7,649 nt of DNA. Origin: DATAEK01 sp036258055 (GTDB taxonomy: Bacteria; Acidobacteriota; Vicinamibacteria; Vicinamibacterales; 2-12-FULL-66-21). Made by a program: the position numbers and the translations under genes. Below the pieces are notes generated by a model. The model had not been told where the DNA came from and did no database searches. It was given only the letters and a program-made list of their open reading frames with translations. Below, one piece after another: positions 1-6,320 of this stretch. The stretch covers positions 1-7,649 of the forward strand of contig DATAEK010000079.1 of assembly GCA_036258055.1 (NCBI GenBank), given 5' to 3'. The stretch's first letter is position 1. Each line of letters starts with the position of its first letter.

Positions 1-174
1 GCACTGCCCCACCTCGCGAACATCGCCTATCGCGTCGGGCATCAGCTCGAATTCGACGGGAAGTCCGAGACGTTCAAGGACGACAAGAAGGCCGACCTGC
101 TCCTGACGCGCGAGTACCGGAAGGGATTCGAGATCCCGAAGACGTTCGCGCCGACGACCTCCGCCTCGCGCTGA
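1..174 (+). CDS. Gfo/Idh/MocA-family protein, C-terminal fragment
   Basis: The first 57 codons are open in frame 1 and end at TGA 172-174. The start lies outside the window. The peptide begins ALPHLANIAYRVG and continues with LEFD, then LLTREYRKGFEIPK. I recognise this as the typical C-terminal end of Gfo/Idh/MocA-type oxidoreductases common in Planctomycetes, Acidobacteria and Bacteroidetes, many of which are exported and of unknown substrate. The Rossmann NAD(P)-binding domain and the catalytic residues would be upstream and cannot be checked. Its tail differs from those of the two full-length Gfo/Idh proteins in this window, so it would be a third and distinct member. It converges on the GMC dehydrogenase gene and is therefore not in the same operon. 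The family call rests on tail resemblance only. Confidence 0.72.
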   Translation, partial: ALPHLANIAYRVGHQLEFDGKSETFKDDKKADLLLTREYRKGFEIPKTFAPTTSASR

Positions 175-178
175 TTAT

Positions 179-302
179 CGGGGGGGCGTCGTCCCCCGGA
201 CCCCCTTTCGCCGTCGCTCGCGGGGCCCCCACGCCCCGCTCCGCTCCTGCGGGGCGCGCCCTTGGCGCGCCGAGCCGCGTCCGCTGCCTCACACGCGGCT
301 CG
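179..302. terminator. Hairpin cluster between convergent genes
   Basis: Four GC-rich inverted repeats lie between the stop of the left-hand gene (174) and the last codons of the GMC gene. They are CGGGGG 179-184 with CCCCCG 193-198; an 8-bp stem 232-239 with 249-256 and a 9-nt loop; GGCGCGCC 253-260 with GGCGCGCC 264-271 and a 3-nt loop; and a perfect 10-bp stem 271-280 with 293-302 that spans the GMC stop codon (289-291). Several share bases, so they cannot all form at once. None is followed by a clear T-run on either strand, so classical intrinsic termination is not proved. Position and symmetry suggest transcription ends here in both directions. Confidence 0.5.
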
Positions 303-2103
303 CCCGCATCTCTTCTTTGAGGTAGTCCATCGCGCGCCAGCAAAGCGCGAGGATCGTCCACGTCGGATTCTGGCAGGACGCCGACACGAAGACGCTCCCG
401 TCTACGACGAACAGATTCTTCACGTCGTGGGCCTGGCCGAACGGATTGGTCACCGACGTTTTCGGCTCCTTCCCCATCCGCGCGGTGCCGAGCTCGTGGA
501 TCGACCAGCCTTCGGTCAGAATGTCTCGCCGGACCTTGATGTCCTCGGCGCCGGCCGCTTTCAGCATCTCCTCAGCCGTGTCGGCCATGTCTTTCGCCAT
601 CTTCAACTCGTTGTCGCCGAAGCGATAGTTGAAGCGAAGGACCGGGATGCCGAAGGCGTCTTTGAGAGCCGGATCCAACTCGACCTGGTTCTCGCGTCGC
701 GCGAGCACTTCGCCGAACGCCGTATAGCCAATCGGCGCCGGATGATTCGCGCGGACCGTACGCTTGAACTCCGATCCGAATCCCGGGGTGTCGTGCGCAT
801 GCGACGGATACTCTGCGCTGCCGCTGCCGCCCTGCATTCCGTACCCCCGGATGAAGTCCGGATGCTTGTCGGAGATGTTCCGGAATCGCACGACGTAGGT
901 GTTCTGCGGCCGCCCATCGTCGTTGGTGATCGCCTTGCCCCGGAGCGTCGGCATCATTCCGCTCGCGCCCGGACCCATCACGTGCTCGCAGAAGTAGTGC
1001 CCGAGGGCACCTGACGAGTTCGCGAGGCCTGCCGCGCCGTCGGAAGACTTCGAGAGCATGAGGAGTCGCGTGGATTCGAGCGTTGACGCCGCAAGGATCA
1101 CGACCCGCGCCTTGAAGTCGAACACTTCACGGGTGTAGCTGTCGATGACCCGCACGCCGGAGGCCCGGTTCGTGGCGGGATCCATCAGCACTTCCGACAC
1201 CGTTGAGTTCGGCCGGACGGTCAGGTTGCCGGTGTCACGCGCGGGGAAGATCAACGCCGTCGGCGAGTGCATCGAGGCGTTGAGATCGCAGCCGCGACCG
1301 CAGCGGCCGCGACCGGCGCACCGCATGCGGTACTTGTTCGCAACCCCCTCGGTTGTCACGCCGGCGCGGCCGGGAATCAGATGACGGCCCATCTGCGCCA
1401 TTGCCTTGCGCAGAATCTGCTCGCCGCAGTTCATCTTGACGGGCCGCTGGAAAAGACTGTCCGGAAGTTGAGGGATGTTCTCTTTCGTACCAGAGATGCC
1501 GAGGAGCGTGTCCACTTTGTCGTAGTACGGCGCCATGTCCGCGTACGCGAGCGGCCAGTCATCGCCGAATCCGTCACGGCTGGCGGCCTTGAAGTCGAAG
1601 TCGGACATGCGGAGCGCCACGCGTCCCCAGAGGTTCGTCTTGCCGCCGAGCACACGCGCGCGCACCCACGCGTAGCGAGTGCCGGTCGTCGGGTGCTGCT
1701 TCTCGTCGACGAGCCAATCACGGGTGAACGTGTTTCCCGAGTACGAGAGCAGCTTGCGGTACTTCTCGAACTTCCCCGCGGTGCCGTAGGGCCGATCGAT
1801 CATGTTGTATTCAGCGGCGCCCAGCGCGTACTCGTCGGCCGGAAGCCGCCCACGCCGCAGGCTCGCGTAGGGCCACTCCATCGTCCGGTATTCGCGCGCA
1901 GGATCGAGGATCCTGCCGGCCTCGAGCATCAGGACTTTGATCCCCGCGGTCGCCAGCTGAAAGGCGGCCATTCCGCCCGCCGCGCCGGAGCCGACAATGA
2001 TCACGTCGTACTGCGCCGAGCCCGGTTTGATCGCCGCTGCCTGCTGACGCGAGAGCTCGAGCTGTTCTGTCAGGACCTGCTGCTGCCGATCCGGTTGCTG
2101 CAT
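289..2103 (-). CDS. GMC-family FAD dehydrogenase (gluconate/glucoside dehydrogenase large-subunit type)
   Basis: This 604-residue protein is a full-length GMC oxidoreductase of the kind that pairs with gluconate 2-dehydrogenase subunit 3. The N-terminal FAD site is GSGAAG at residues 38-43 after a beta strand. The C-terminal catalytic region has HELGTARMG at 536-544 and N579 in QNPT, matching the usual GMC His and His/Asn pair. Cysteines 262, 268 and 272 (C-x5-C-x3-C) lie in the middle of the chain; related membrane sugar dehydrogenases use mid-chain cysteines for an Fe-S cluster, so a cluster is possible here by inference. It has no signal peptide, so it probably crosses the membrane bound to the Tat-carrying subunit encoded just upstream. 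ATG 2103 follows GGAG at 6 nt, and the gap from the upstream stop is 12 nt, so the pair is co-transcribed and probably translationally coupled. The substrate is unknown; a glycoside 3-dehydrogenase is one candidate. A flavin partner cytochrome c gene is not seen. Confidence 0.9.
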   Translation of the reverse strand: MQQPDRQQQVLTEQLELSRQQAAAIKPGSAQYDVIIVGSGAAGGMAAFQLATAGIKVLMLEAGRILDPAREYRTMEWPYASLRRGRLPADEYALGAAEYNMIDRPYGTAGKFEKYRKLLSYSGNTFTRDWLVDEKQHPTTGTRYAWVRARVLGGKTNLWGRVALRMSDFDFKAASRDGFGDDWPLAYADMAPYYDKVDTLLGISGTKENIPQLPDSLFQRPVKMNCGEQILRKAMAQMGRHLIPGRAGVTTEGVANKYRMRCAGRGRCGRGCDLNASMHSPTALIFPARDTGNLTVRPNSTVSEVLMDPATNRASGVRVIDSYTREVFDFKARVVILAASTLESTRLLMLSKSSDGAAGLANSSGALGHYFCEHVMGPGASGMMPTLRGKAITNDDGRPQNTYVVRFRNISDKHPDFIRGYGMQGGSGSAEYPSHAHDTPGFGSEFKRTVRANHPAPIGYTAFGEVLARRENQVELDPALKDAFGIPVLRFNYRFGDNELKMAKDMADTAEEMLKAAGAEDIKVRRDILTEGWSIHELGTARMGKEPKTSVTNPFGQAHDVKNLFVVDGSVFVSASCQNPTWTILALCWRAMDYLKEEMRASRV

Positions 2104-2115
2104 GAACGTCTCCGT

Positions 2116-2730
2116 CTATTCGCCGGTGCTTCCGCCCGAACGTGTATACCCATGTTCGGGATGTGTACAGCCGACGAACTCTCCCAGATACTGGTTGCCC
2201 TTGTAGGTGAGCTCTTTCTGGATGCCAATCTCCGACGTGTAGTAGCCGCGGATGGCCGCGTCCTTCGTCGTCGCGAAGAATTTCTCCAGGGGAGCTTCGG
2301 CCGCGAACTCGTTGCGGCTGATCTCGGTCAGGAGCGTCACGGCCTGGGCGTGTGTGGCCTTGGCAAAGGGCACTTTGAAGCGCCGGGTGCTCTCTTCGTC
2401 CAGCGCCGCCAGGCCTGTCGTCCAGTTCTCGCGTGTCTCGTCGTCTGATTCCGCGAGCAGCAAATCGATGTAGTCAGCCACGCGCGCCGCACGTGCGCCC
2501 GGTGAATGCGCGTCGGCCGGGATGATCGTCTCGGCGACCACATCGACGGTCGTGTATTGCGCCTTGGTCAGGAACTGGAGCTTCGGCGGCGCCTTCGTGG
2601 CCTGGATTTCCGCGAAGGCCTCAGCCGCGGAGTCGGACAGATACGGCCAGACAGCCACAGCGCCCATCGTCGCGCCCAGCGCTTTGACGACTGTGCGACG
2701 TGACACGACAAGCGGCTCGGCGTCAGACAT
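2116..2730 (-). CDS. Gluconate 2-dehydrogenase subunit 3-family protein, Tat-exported
   Basis: From ATG 2730 this is a 204-residue protein. I prefer this start to the in-frame GTG at 2760 because GGAGG lies 4 nt before it and because the Tat motif SRRTVVK then falls at residues 10-16, followed by a hydrophobic, alanine-rich stretch. Mature-chain motifs are ETIIPAD, then a GAR...VADYIDLLL segment, and a C-terminal YYTSEIGIQKELTY followed by GCTHPEHGY. These fit the gluconate 2-dehydrogenase subunit 3 family. These small subunits bind the GMC flavoprotein and, by the hitchhiker model, carry it through the Tat pore. The GMC gene follows directly, which supports a complex of the two. The final element of the usual three-part enzyme, a multihaem cytochrome c, is not in the window. 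The 181-bp gap upstream to the DUF1080 gene leaves room for a separate promoter, but I could not identify one. Confidence 0.88.
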   Translation of the reverse strand: MSDAEPLVVSRRTVVKALGATMGAVAVWPYLSDSAAEAFAEIQATKAPPKLQFLTKAQYTTVDVVAETIIPADAHSPGARAARVADYIDLLLAESDDETRENWTTGLAALDEESTRRFKVPFAKATHAQAVTLLTEISRNEFAAEAPLEKFFATTKDAAIRGYYTSEIGIQKELTYKGNQYLGEFVGCTHPEHGYTRSGGSTGE

Positions 2731-2911
2731 GTGCCCTCCAGTTGGAAGTGACGGCCTCACGGTAGATCAGCCGCTGCGGAACCGCAACTCAAAGGTGTCG
2801 GCAGAGGATCGACGGCCGCTCGACGCCTGGCGCAGCCTCTCTTTCGTCGTCGTCGGCCCCTGATCCCTGGATTCGCGCTCGCGATTCGCAAGCGGGGGAA
2901 GAAGTCAGCAG
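2731..2911. other. Intergenic spacer with two small dyads
   Basis: This 181-bp gap separates the DUF1080 stop from the subunit 3 start; both genes are on the minus strand. It holds a 5-2-5 dyad, TGCGG 2775-2779 with CCGCA 2782-2786, about 45 bp upstream of ATG 2730, which could be an operator or chance. A second structure, CGCTCGCG 2876-2883 with CGCAAGCG 2887-2894, is an 8-bp stem on the minus-strand transcript (one G-U pair) with a 3-nt loop, soon after the DUF1080 stop. No T-run follows it. No convincing -35/-10 pair was found on the minus strand. Confidence 0.35.
2876..2894 (-). terminator. Possible hairpin after the DUF1080 gene
   Basis: On the minus-strand RNA an 8-bp stem (seven Watson-Crick pairs and one G-U) closes a 3-nt loop, beginning 17 nt after the stop codon at 2912-2914. 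There is no U-tract, so it may be a 3'-end stabiliser or weak attenuator rather than a terminator. A stem this short could occur by chance in GC-rich DNA. Confidence 0.25.
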
Positions 2912-3658
2912 CTAGCGAAGCTCCCGGATCCGGATGTTACGGTAAGCCACCCAGTCTCCGTGATCCTGGAGCCCGATGCGGCCCGTGCGAGCACGGGCGT
3001 ATCGGGGATGATCCTTGAACTTGCTCGCCGCGACGAGCTTCTCCCAGTCGCCGCTCCATAATTCGTACTCGACGACCTTTTTCCCGTTCAGCCAGTGCTC
3101 GACGTGTGCACCGTTGACGACGATGCGCGTGGTGTTCCACTCGCCGGCGGGCCGCACGGCATTCAGCGACGGCGGATGCAGATCGTAATTCGCGCCCGTC
3201 TTCTGCGTCGGCTTCAGCGGTCCCTTGTACCCGAGATCGTCGATCACTTGATACTCCGGTGCGGCCATCCACATCTCCTGATCGCGATCGTCTTCGACGA
3301 CGCGGTAGAAAATGCCGCTGTTGGCGCCGGCCGCGATCTTCCAGTCGACGGCCAGCTCGAAGTTCGAGAACTCGTCCAGGCTGACGATGTCGCCGGCGCT
3401 GCCGTCGCGAGTCAACGTTCCATCGATGGCCTTCCAACCCGCAGGCATCACCTTCTGACGGAACCCGCGCCAGCCGCCAGTGGTCTTGCCGTCGAAAAGA
3501 GATCGCCAGGGGCCAGGTTGTGACGTCTGGGTCTGCATGCGTTCTGGTTCCTTCGCCCGAAGACCTGCATCGGCCCGGGCGGCGGCGGTGAAGCTTCGCG
3601 CTCCAGTAAACCCGCCAACTGCCGCGGCGAGCAGAAAACAGACGCCCGCGCGGATCAC
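2912..3658 (-). CDS. Secreted DUF1080 (3-keto-disaccharide hydrolase family) protein
   Basis: Start GTG at 3658-3656 gives 248 residues; its GTGA overlaps the TGA stop of the upstream Gfo/Idh gene. This start is chosen because it adds a signal peptide (charged R3, hydrophobic CFLLAAAVGGF, then a probable cleavage after AAARA near residue 29). A later ATG at 3538 would remove it. The mature part has the DUF1080 (PF06439) hallmarks in order: LFDGKTTGGW at 54-63, NSGIFYRV at 113-120, PEYQVIDD at 134-141, and GRIGLQDHG with YRNIRIREL at the C-terminus. The fold is a concanavalin-like beta sandwich; characterised members cleave 3-keto-glycosides. The protein would act in the periplasm or on the cell surface. 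Four-base overlap with the exported Gfo/Idh enzyme implies coupled translation and a shared substrate. The specific substrate cannot be read from sequence; non-catalytic sugar binding is the alternative. Confidence 0.88.
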   Translation of the reverse strand: MIRAGVCFLLAAAVGGFTGARSFTAAARADAGLRAKEPERMQTQTSQPGPWRSLFDGKTTGGWRGFRQKVMPAGWKAIDGTLTRDGSAGDIVSLDEFSNFELAVDWKIAAGANSGIFYRVVEDDRDQEMWMAAPEYQVIDDLGYKGPLKPTQKTGANYDLHPPSLNAVRPAGEWNTTRIVVNGAHVEHWLNGKKVVEYELWSGDWEKLVAASKFKDHPRYARARTGRIGLQDHGDWVAYRNIRIRELR

Positions 3659-5019
3659 TGGCGGCTCCCGCCGTCCGGACGCGTGATGCGTTTCATCGCC
3701 TGCGGATCCCACGTAATCGGACGTTCTTCGAAGTAGCTGTCGTTGGTCAGGAGCGCCGGGCCGGCGGCGCGGAAGCCGAACGCCGCGTCTTCGGCGACAG
3801 GCTTCCGGTCGCGGACGGCGTTGAAGAACGTCACGAAGTGGTCGTAGCTGTCGCTGTAACCAGGCGGCGCCTGGAAGACCTCCTCGGTTCCGGGGCGCAA
3901 CTCCACCTGCTCCGGATACTTCGCGCGGTACTCCTGGAGCATAGACTGTTGAAGCGCCGATGGAAACGTATCGGTCGTGTAGCCCGGTTCCTTGGGACGG
4001 GCCCGACGAGCCAGGGCCACGCCGGGGCCGCCGATCGTGATCACGCCGTCCGGCCCGACGAAGCGAAACGCCTGGCTCTCTCCGGCACCCTCGGCGAAGT
4101 TGACCCTCAATGCCAGCGTGAAGGCGGGATGCGACGAGGTCTTCGGGTAGTCGTAGAGCGCCAGCATCACGTCGGGGACGTCGCGCCCATCGTTCCAGAA
4201 GCGCAGCCCTCCCGTAGCCATGACGCGGGTCGGCCCCAGCGAGTCGATTACGTAATGGATCCCCGAAAACAGGTGCACGAAGAGATCGCCAGGGATGCCG
4301 GTCCCATAATCGCGGTAGTTGCGCCACCGAAAGAGCCGGACCGGCTCGAAGGCCCGCTTCGGCGCGTGGCCGATGAAGCGATCCCAGTCCACGGTGTTGG
4401 GTGACGCGTCGGTGGGAACCGAGTACTGCCAGGCGCCCAGTGCCGAGTTGCGGTTGATCCACGCCTCGACGAGGTTCAATTCTCCGATCGTGCCGGCGCG
4501 ATACAGCTCGCGCGCTTTCGCGTACACAATCGAGCTGACCCGCTGGCTTCCCACCTGGAGGATCCGGCCGGTCTGCTTCGCCGCCTCGACGACCTGCAGT
4601 CCTTCGTCGATGCGCTGGACCATGGGCTTTTCGACGTAGACGTCCTTGCCCGCCTTCATGGCCTCGATCGCGATGCGCGAGTGCCAATGATCGGGAGTCG
4701 CGACGATCACGGCATCGACATCCGCGCGCCCGAGCACCTCACGATAGTCGCGCGACGTGAACACCGACTGACCCCAGATCTCCTTCGATCGCAGGAGCCG
4801 GCCATCGTAGACGTCCGACACGGCCGTCAATTCGACGCCAGGAACGCGCAGTGCCGTTCGCGTGTCGGACATGCCCTGACCGCCGGCGCCGATCAGCGCG
4901 ATCCGTGTGCGCGCCTCCGAACCGGAGGCGGCACGCGTCTGGGCGCGCAACAGCGTGGGCGCCACCACACCGCCTGCGATGGCTGTCGTCAGGAATTCAC
5001 GCCGGCTGCGCCGTGACAT
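3655..5019 (-). CDS. Tat-exported Gfo/Idh/MocA-family oxidoreductase
   Basis: From ATG 5019 this is 454 residues. An in-frame start at 5109 would add a 30-residue low-complexity tail read from repeat DNA, and GGGAGGA lies 4 nt before 5019, so the shorter form is preferred. A Tat motif, SRREFL at residues 5-10, precedes a hydrophobic stretch ending near LLRAQT. The Rossmann fold begins at residue 39 with the nucleotide loop GAGGQG at 44-49, then ATPDHWHS at 107-114, the catalytic-loop EKP at 130-132, and the substrate-domain block GDLFVHLFSGIHYVID at 244-259 with two histidines. The family does NAD(P)-linked oxidation or reduction of sugars and their derivatives. Periplasmic export implies tightly bound cofactor, as in the Tat-exported glucose-fructose oxidoreductase of Zymomonas. 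The stop overlaps the DUF1080 start, pointing to a two-gene unit. Substrate is unknown. Confidence 0.9.
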   Translation of the reverse strand: MSRRSRREFLTTAIAGGVVAPTLLRAQTRAASGSEARTRIALIGAGGQGMSDTRTALRVPGVELTAVSDVYDGRLLRSKEIWGQSVFTSRDYREVLGRADVDAVIVATPDHWHSRIAIEAMKAGKDVYVEKPMVQRIDEGLQVVEAAKQTGRILQVGSQRVSSIVYAKARELYRAGTIGELNLVEAWINRNSALGAWQYSVPTDASPNTVDWDRFIGHAPKRAFEPVRLFRWRNYRDYGTGIPGDLFVHLFSGIHYVIDSLGPTRVMATGGLRFWNDGRDVPDVMLALYDYPKTSSHPAFTLALRVNFAEGAGESQAFRFVGPDGVITIGGPGVALARRARPKEPGYTTDTFPSALQQSMLQEYRAKYPEQVELRPGTEEVFQAPPGYSDSYDHFVTFFNAVRDRKPVAEDAAFGFRAAGPALLTNDSYFEERPITWDPQAMKRITRPDGGSRQ

Positions 5020-5179
5020 GGGGTCCTCCCTAGGTGAAAAGCGCGAGTTTGAGAGTTGGCCGGTAAGGCTGGTTGGGCGGGTAGGGCTGGTGGGTGGGCC
5101 GGTGAGCACCCATGAATCCTCCCCTTCACATCCCTTACCTGCCTAACCAGGCTTACCAGCCTTACCTGCCCTCGCCGCC
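5020..5179. repeat. Degenerate inverted repeat between two Gfo/Idh genes
   Basis: The 160-bp gap holds many copies of a short GGTAAGGCTGG-like unit in both orientations. The longest arms are 5058-5084 and 5135-5161: 27 positions, of which 22 pair by Watson-Crick. Three of the five mismatches become G-U pairs if the plus strand is transcribed, but C-A mismatches on the minus-strand message. The loop is 50 nt. Further units run to about 5188, so the last codons and TAG stop of the downstream-located Gfo/Idh gene lie inside the repeat. Codon-like reading of this stretch gives Pro/Tyr- or Gly/Trp-rich tails that are not real proteins. A dispersed intergenic repeat is likely; the effect on operon read-through is unknown. 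Confidence 0.7.
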
Positions 5180-6295
5180 CTACCCGCCGCTGATCAACGG
5201 CAACCGGACCGGCCGGCCGCCCTGCTCCGCTGATGAATCCGCTGCCAGGCACACTTCCATGGTCCGCTGCGCATCGAAGACGTCGATCGCCGAAGGCCGC
5301 CCCTCCAGGATGGCCGCGGCGAGCTCATCGATCTCTGCCTGGAAAGGGTGATGCGCGACGTCCGCTGAGTCCGGCATGGTACATCGAATGCGAACTGCCT
5401 GCTGGCCGCTTGCCCTCGATTCCGGTTCGAACGACACGTCCGGAAACGGATTCCCGGCCTGCAGCGCGTCGACGTCGATGGGTGCATCCAGCGATTCCAG
5501 CAGATCTTGTCGAAGCGTCGCCCGATCGCCCATCAGCTCCACGAGAAACGTGTACGGGAGCATGAAGTCCGTCGAGCTCGTCACGTGTCCCAGTGCCCCG
5601 GTCGCAAGCCTTGCGTTGACGACGATCGAGGTCGGCCATTCGTAGCCGGCCGTAAAGCGGGCATGGAAGGCGCTGACCTCGACCGGCTCGGCACCGCCGC
5701 ACCAGCGCAGGGCGTCAACGGCGTGGCAGCCCGCAGCGAGGAGATGGCTCCGCCCGCTCTCGCGAGTGCGAACCCACGACCATCCGGCGTACCAGTCGGT
5801 GACGCGGGAGAGATACTGGGTCCTGGCGAAGCGCAGATCACCCAGCCAGCCCGCCTCGCGGAGCCAGCGGGCGCATTTGAGGAAGGGATTGAACCGCAAC
5901 TCGAAGGACACGATCGTGCGGACGCCGGCCGCACGCACGGCGTCACGAATCGCGATCAACTCTTCCCGATCGAGGGCCGTCGGCTTCTCGAGAAGAATGT
6001 GCTTGCCGGCTCGGGCGGCAGCGACGGCTTGTTGCGCGTGAAGATGATTCGGCGTGGCGATGGAGATGATGTCGACGTCGGCCGCATCGAGCAGATCCTC
6101 GTACCGCGTGGTGATCCGCGCGCCGGGCGCAGCCGTCCGGTACTTCTCCAGGTTGGATCGCACTCGGATCGCATCCCGGCCGTGCAGCCAGGTCACCTCC
6201 GTTCGGGGATTCCGTTGAAACGCCGAGAGATGCTGGGCCGCGCACCAGCCGATCCCCGTGATGCCGACTCCCAGTTTTCCGTCACGCGTGGGCAC
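5180..6295 (-). CDS. Cytoplasmic Gfo/Idh/MocA-family oxidoreductase
   Basis: This 371-residue protein starts at GTG 6295. A TAG lies in frame 12 nt upstream, and the first beta strand and nucleotide loop (VGITGIG at 10-16) begin almost at once, so no other start fits. The Shine-Dalgarno is only a weak AGG 8 nt away. The Rossmann domain continues with ATPNHLHA at 80-87 and the EKP motif at 103-105. The C-terminal domain contains AGCHAVDALRW at 188-198, with the histidine and aspartate usual for sugar dehydrogenases of this family. It has no signal peptide and should be cytoplasmic, unlike the neighbouring Tat-exported member. A role as a sugar or keto-sugar dehydrogenase/reductase acting after uptake is inferred from the neighbours. 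It is the first gene of the minus-strand run, but a 160-bp repeat-filled gap separates it from the next gene, so co-transcription is not certain. Confidence 0.88.
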   Translation of the reverse strand: MPTRDGKLGVGITGIGWCAAQHLSAFQRNPRTEVTWLHGRDAIRVRSNLEKYRTAAPGARITTRYEDLLDAADVDIISIATPNHLHAQQAVAAARAGKHILLEKPTALDREELIAIRDAVRAAGVRTIVSFELRFNPFLKCARWLREAGWLGDLRFARTQYLSRVTDWYAGWSWVRTRESGRSHLLAAGCHAVDALRWCGGAEPVEVSAFHARFTAGYEWPTSIVVNARLATGALGHVTSSTDFMLPYTFLVELMGDRATLRQDLLESLDAPIDVDALQAGNPFPDVSFEPESRASGQQAVRIRCTMPDSADVAHHPFQAEIDELAAAILEGRPSAIDVFDAQRTMEVCLAADSSAEQGGRPVRLPLISGG

Positions 6296-6320
6296 CGACG
6301 TAGCCTAAAGTAGGTCAACC
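6296..6320. promoter_or_regulatory. 25-bp divergent junction with shared palindrome
   Basis: Only 25 bp separate GTG 6295 (-) and ATG 6321 (+). The core is CCTA 6304-6307, AAG, TAGG 6311-6314. The palindrome places a TAGG ribosome-binding core 6 nt before the plus-strand ATG and 8 nt before the minus-strand GTG. A full promoter for either gene cannot fit inside this gap, so promoters must lie within the opposing coding sequence or the transcripts have almost no leader. Confidence 0.45.

Noticed and set aside
262..1014. Plus-strand open frame of 250 codons, antisense to the GMC C-terminal half
   Set aside because: Arg/His-rich composition with no domain; it overlaps the catalytic HELGTARMG region of a clear GMC enzyme on the other strand.
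1267..2448. Plus-strand open frame of 393 codons, antisense to the GMC and subunit 3 genes
   Set aside because: It has no recognisable motif and is very rich in Arg, Ala and Val/Leu, as expected from GC-rich third positions. The opposing strand has two complete family-typical proteins across the same span.
2755..2792. TTGAGT followed at 17 bp by TGATCT on the minus strand as a promoter for the subunit 3 gene
   Set aside because: The -10 hexamer matches the consensus at only two of six positions; the spacing alone is not enough.
2522..2863. Plus-strand frame of 113 codons over the subunit 3 start
   Set aside because: Low-complexity composition and antisense to the Tat leader and N-terminus of a well-supported gene.
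3659..4687. Upstream extension of the DUF1080 reading frame
   Set aside because: This stretch is read out of frame through the Gfo/Idh gene and has an Arg/Gly/Pro-rich composition without motifs. The signal peptide and the GTGA overlap set the true start at 3658.
5020..5190. CRISPR array
   Set aside because: Units are about 11 nt, degenerate, in both orientations and without regular unique spacers.
5112..5351. Short frame giving a Pro/Tyr-rich peptide
   Set aside because: The Pro/Tyr pattern is simply translated intergenic repeat, and the frame then runs antisense into the Gfo/Idh gene.
5507..6313. Plus-strand open frame of 268 codons, antisense to the cytoplasmic Gfo/Idh gene
   Set aside because: No motif, Arg/Gly-rich composition, and complete overlap with a protein showing Rossmann and EKP motifs.
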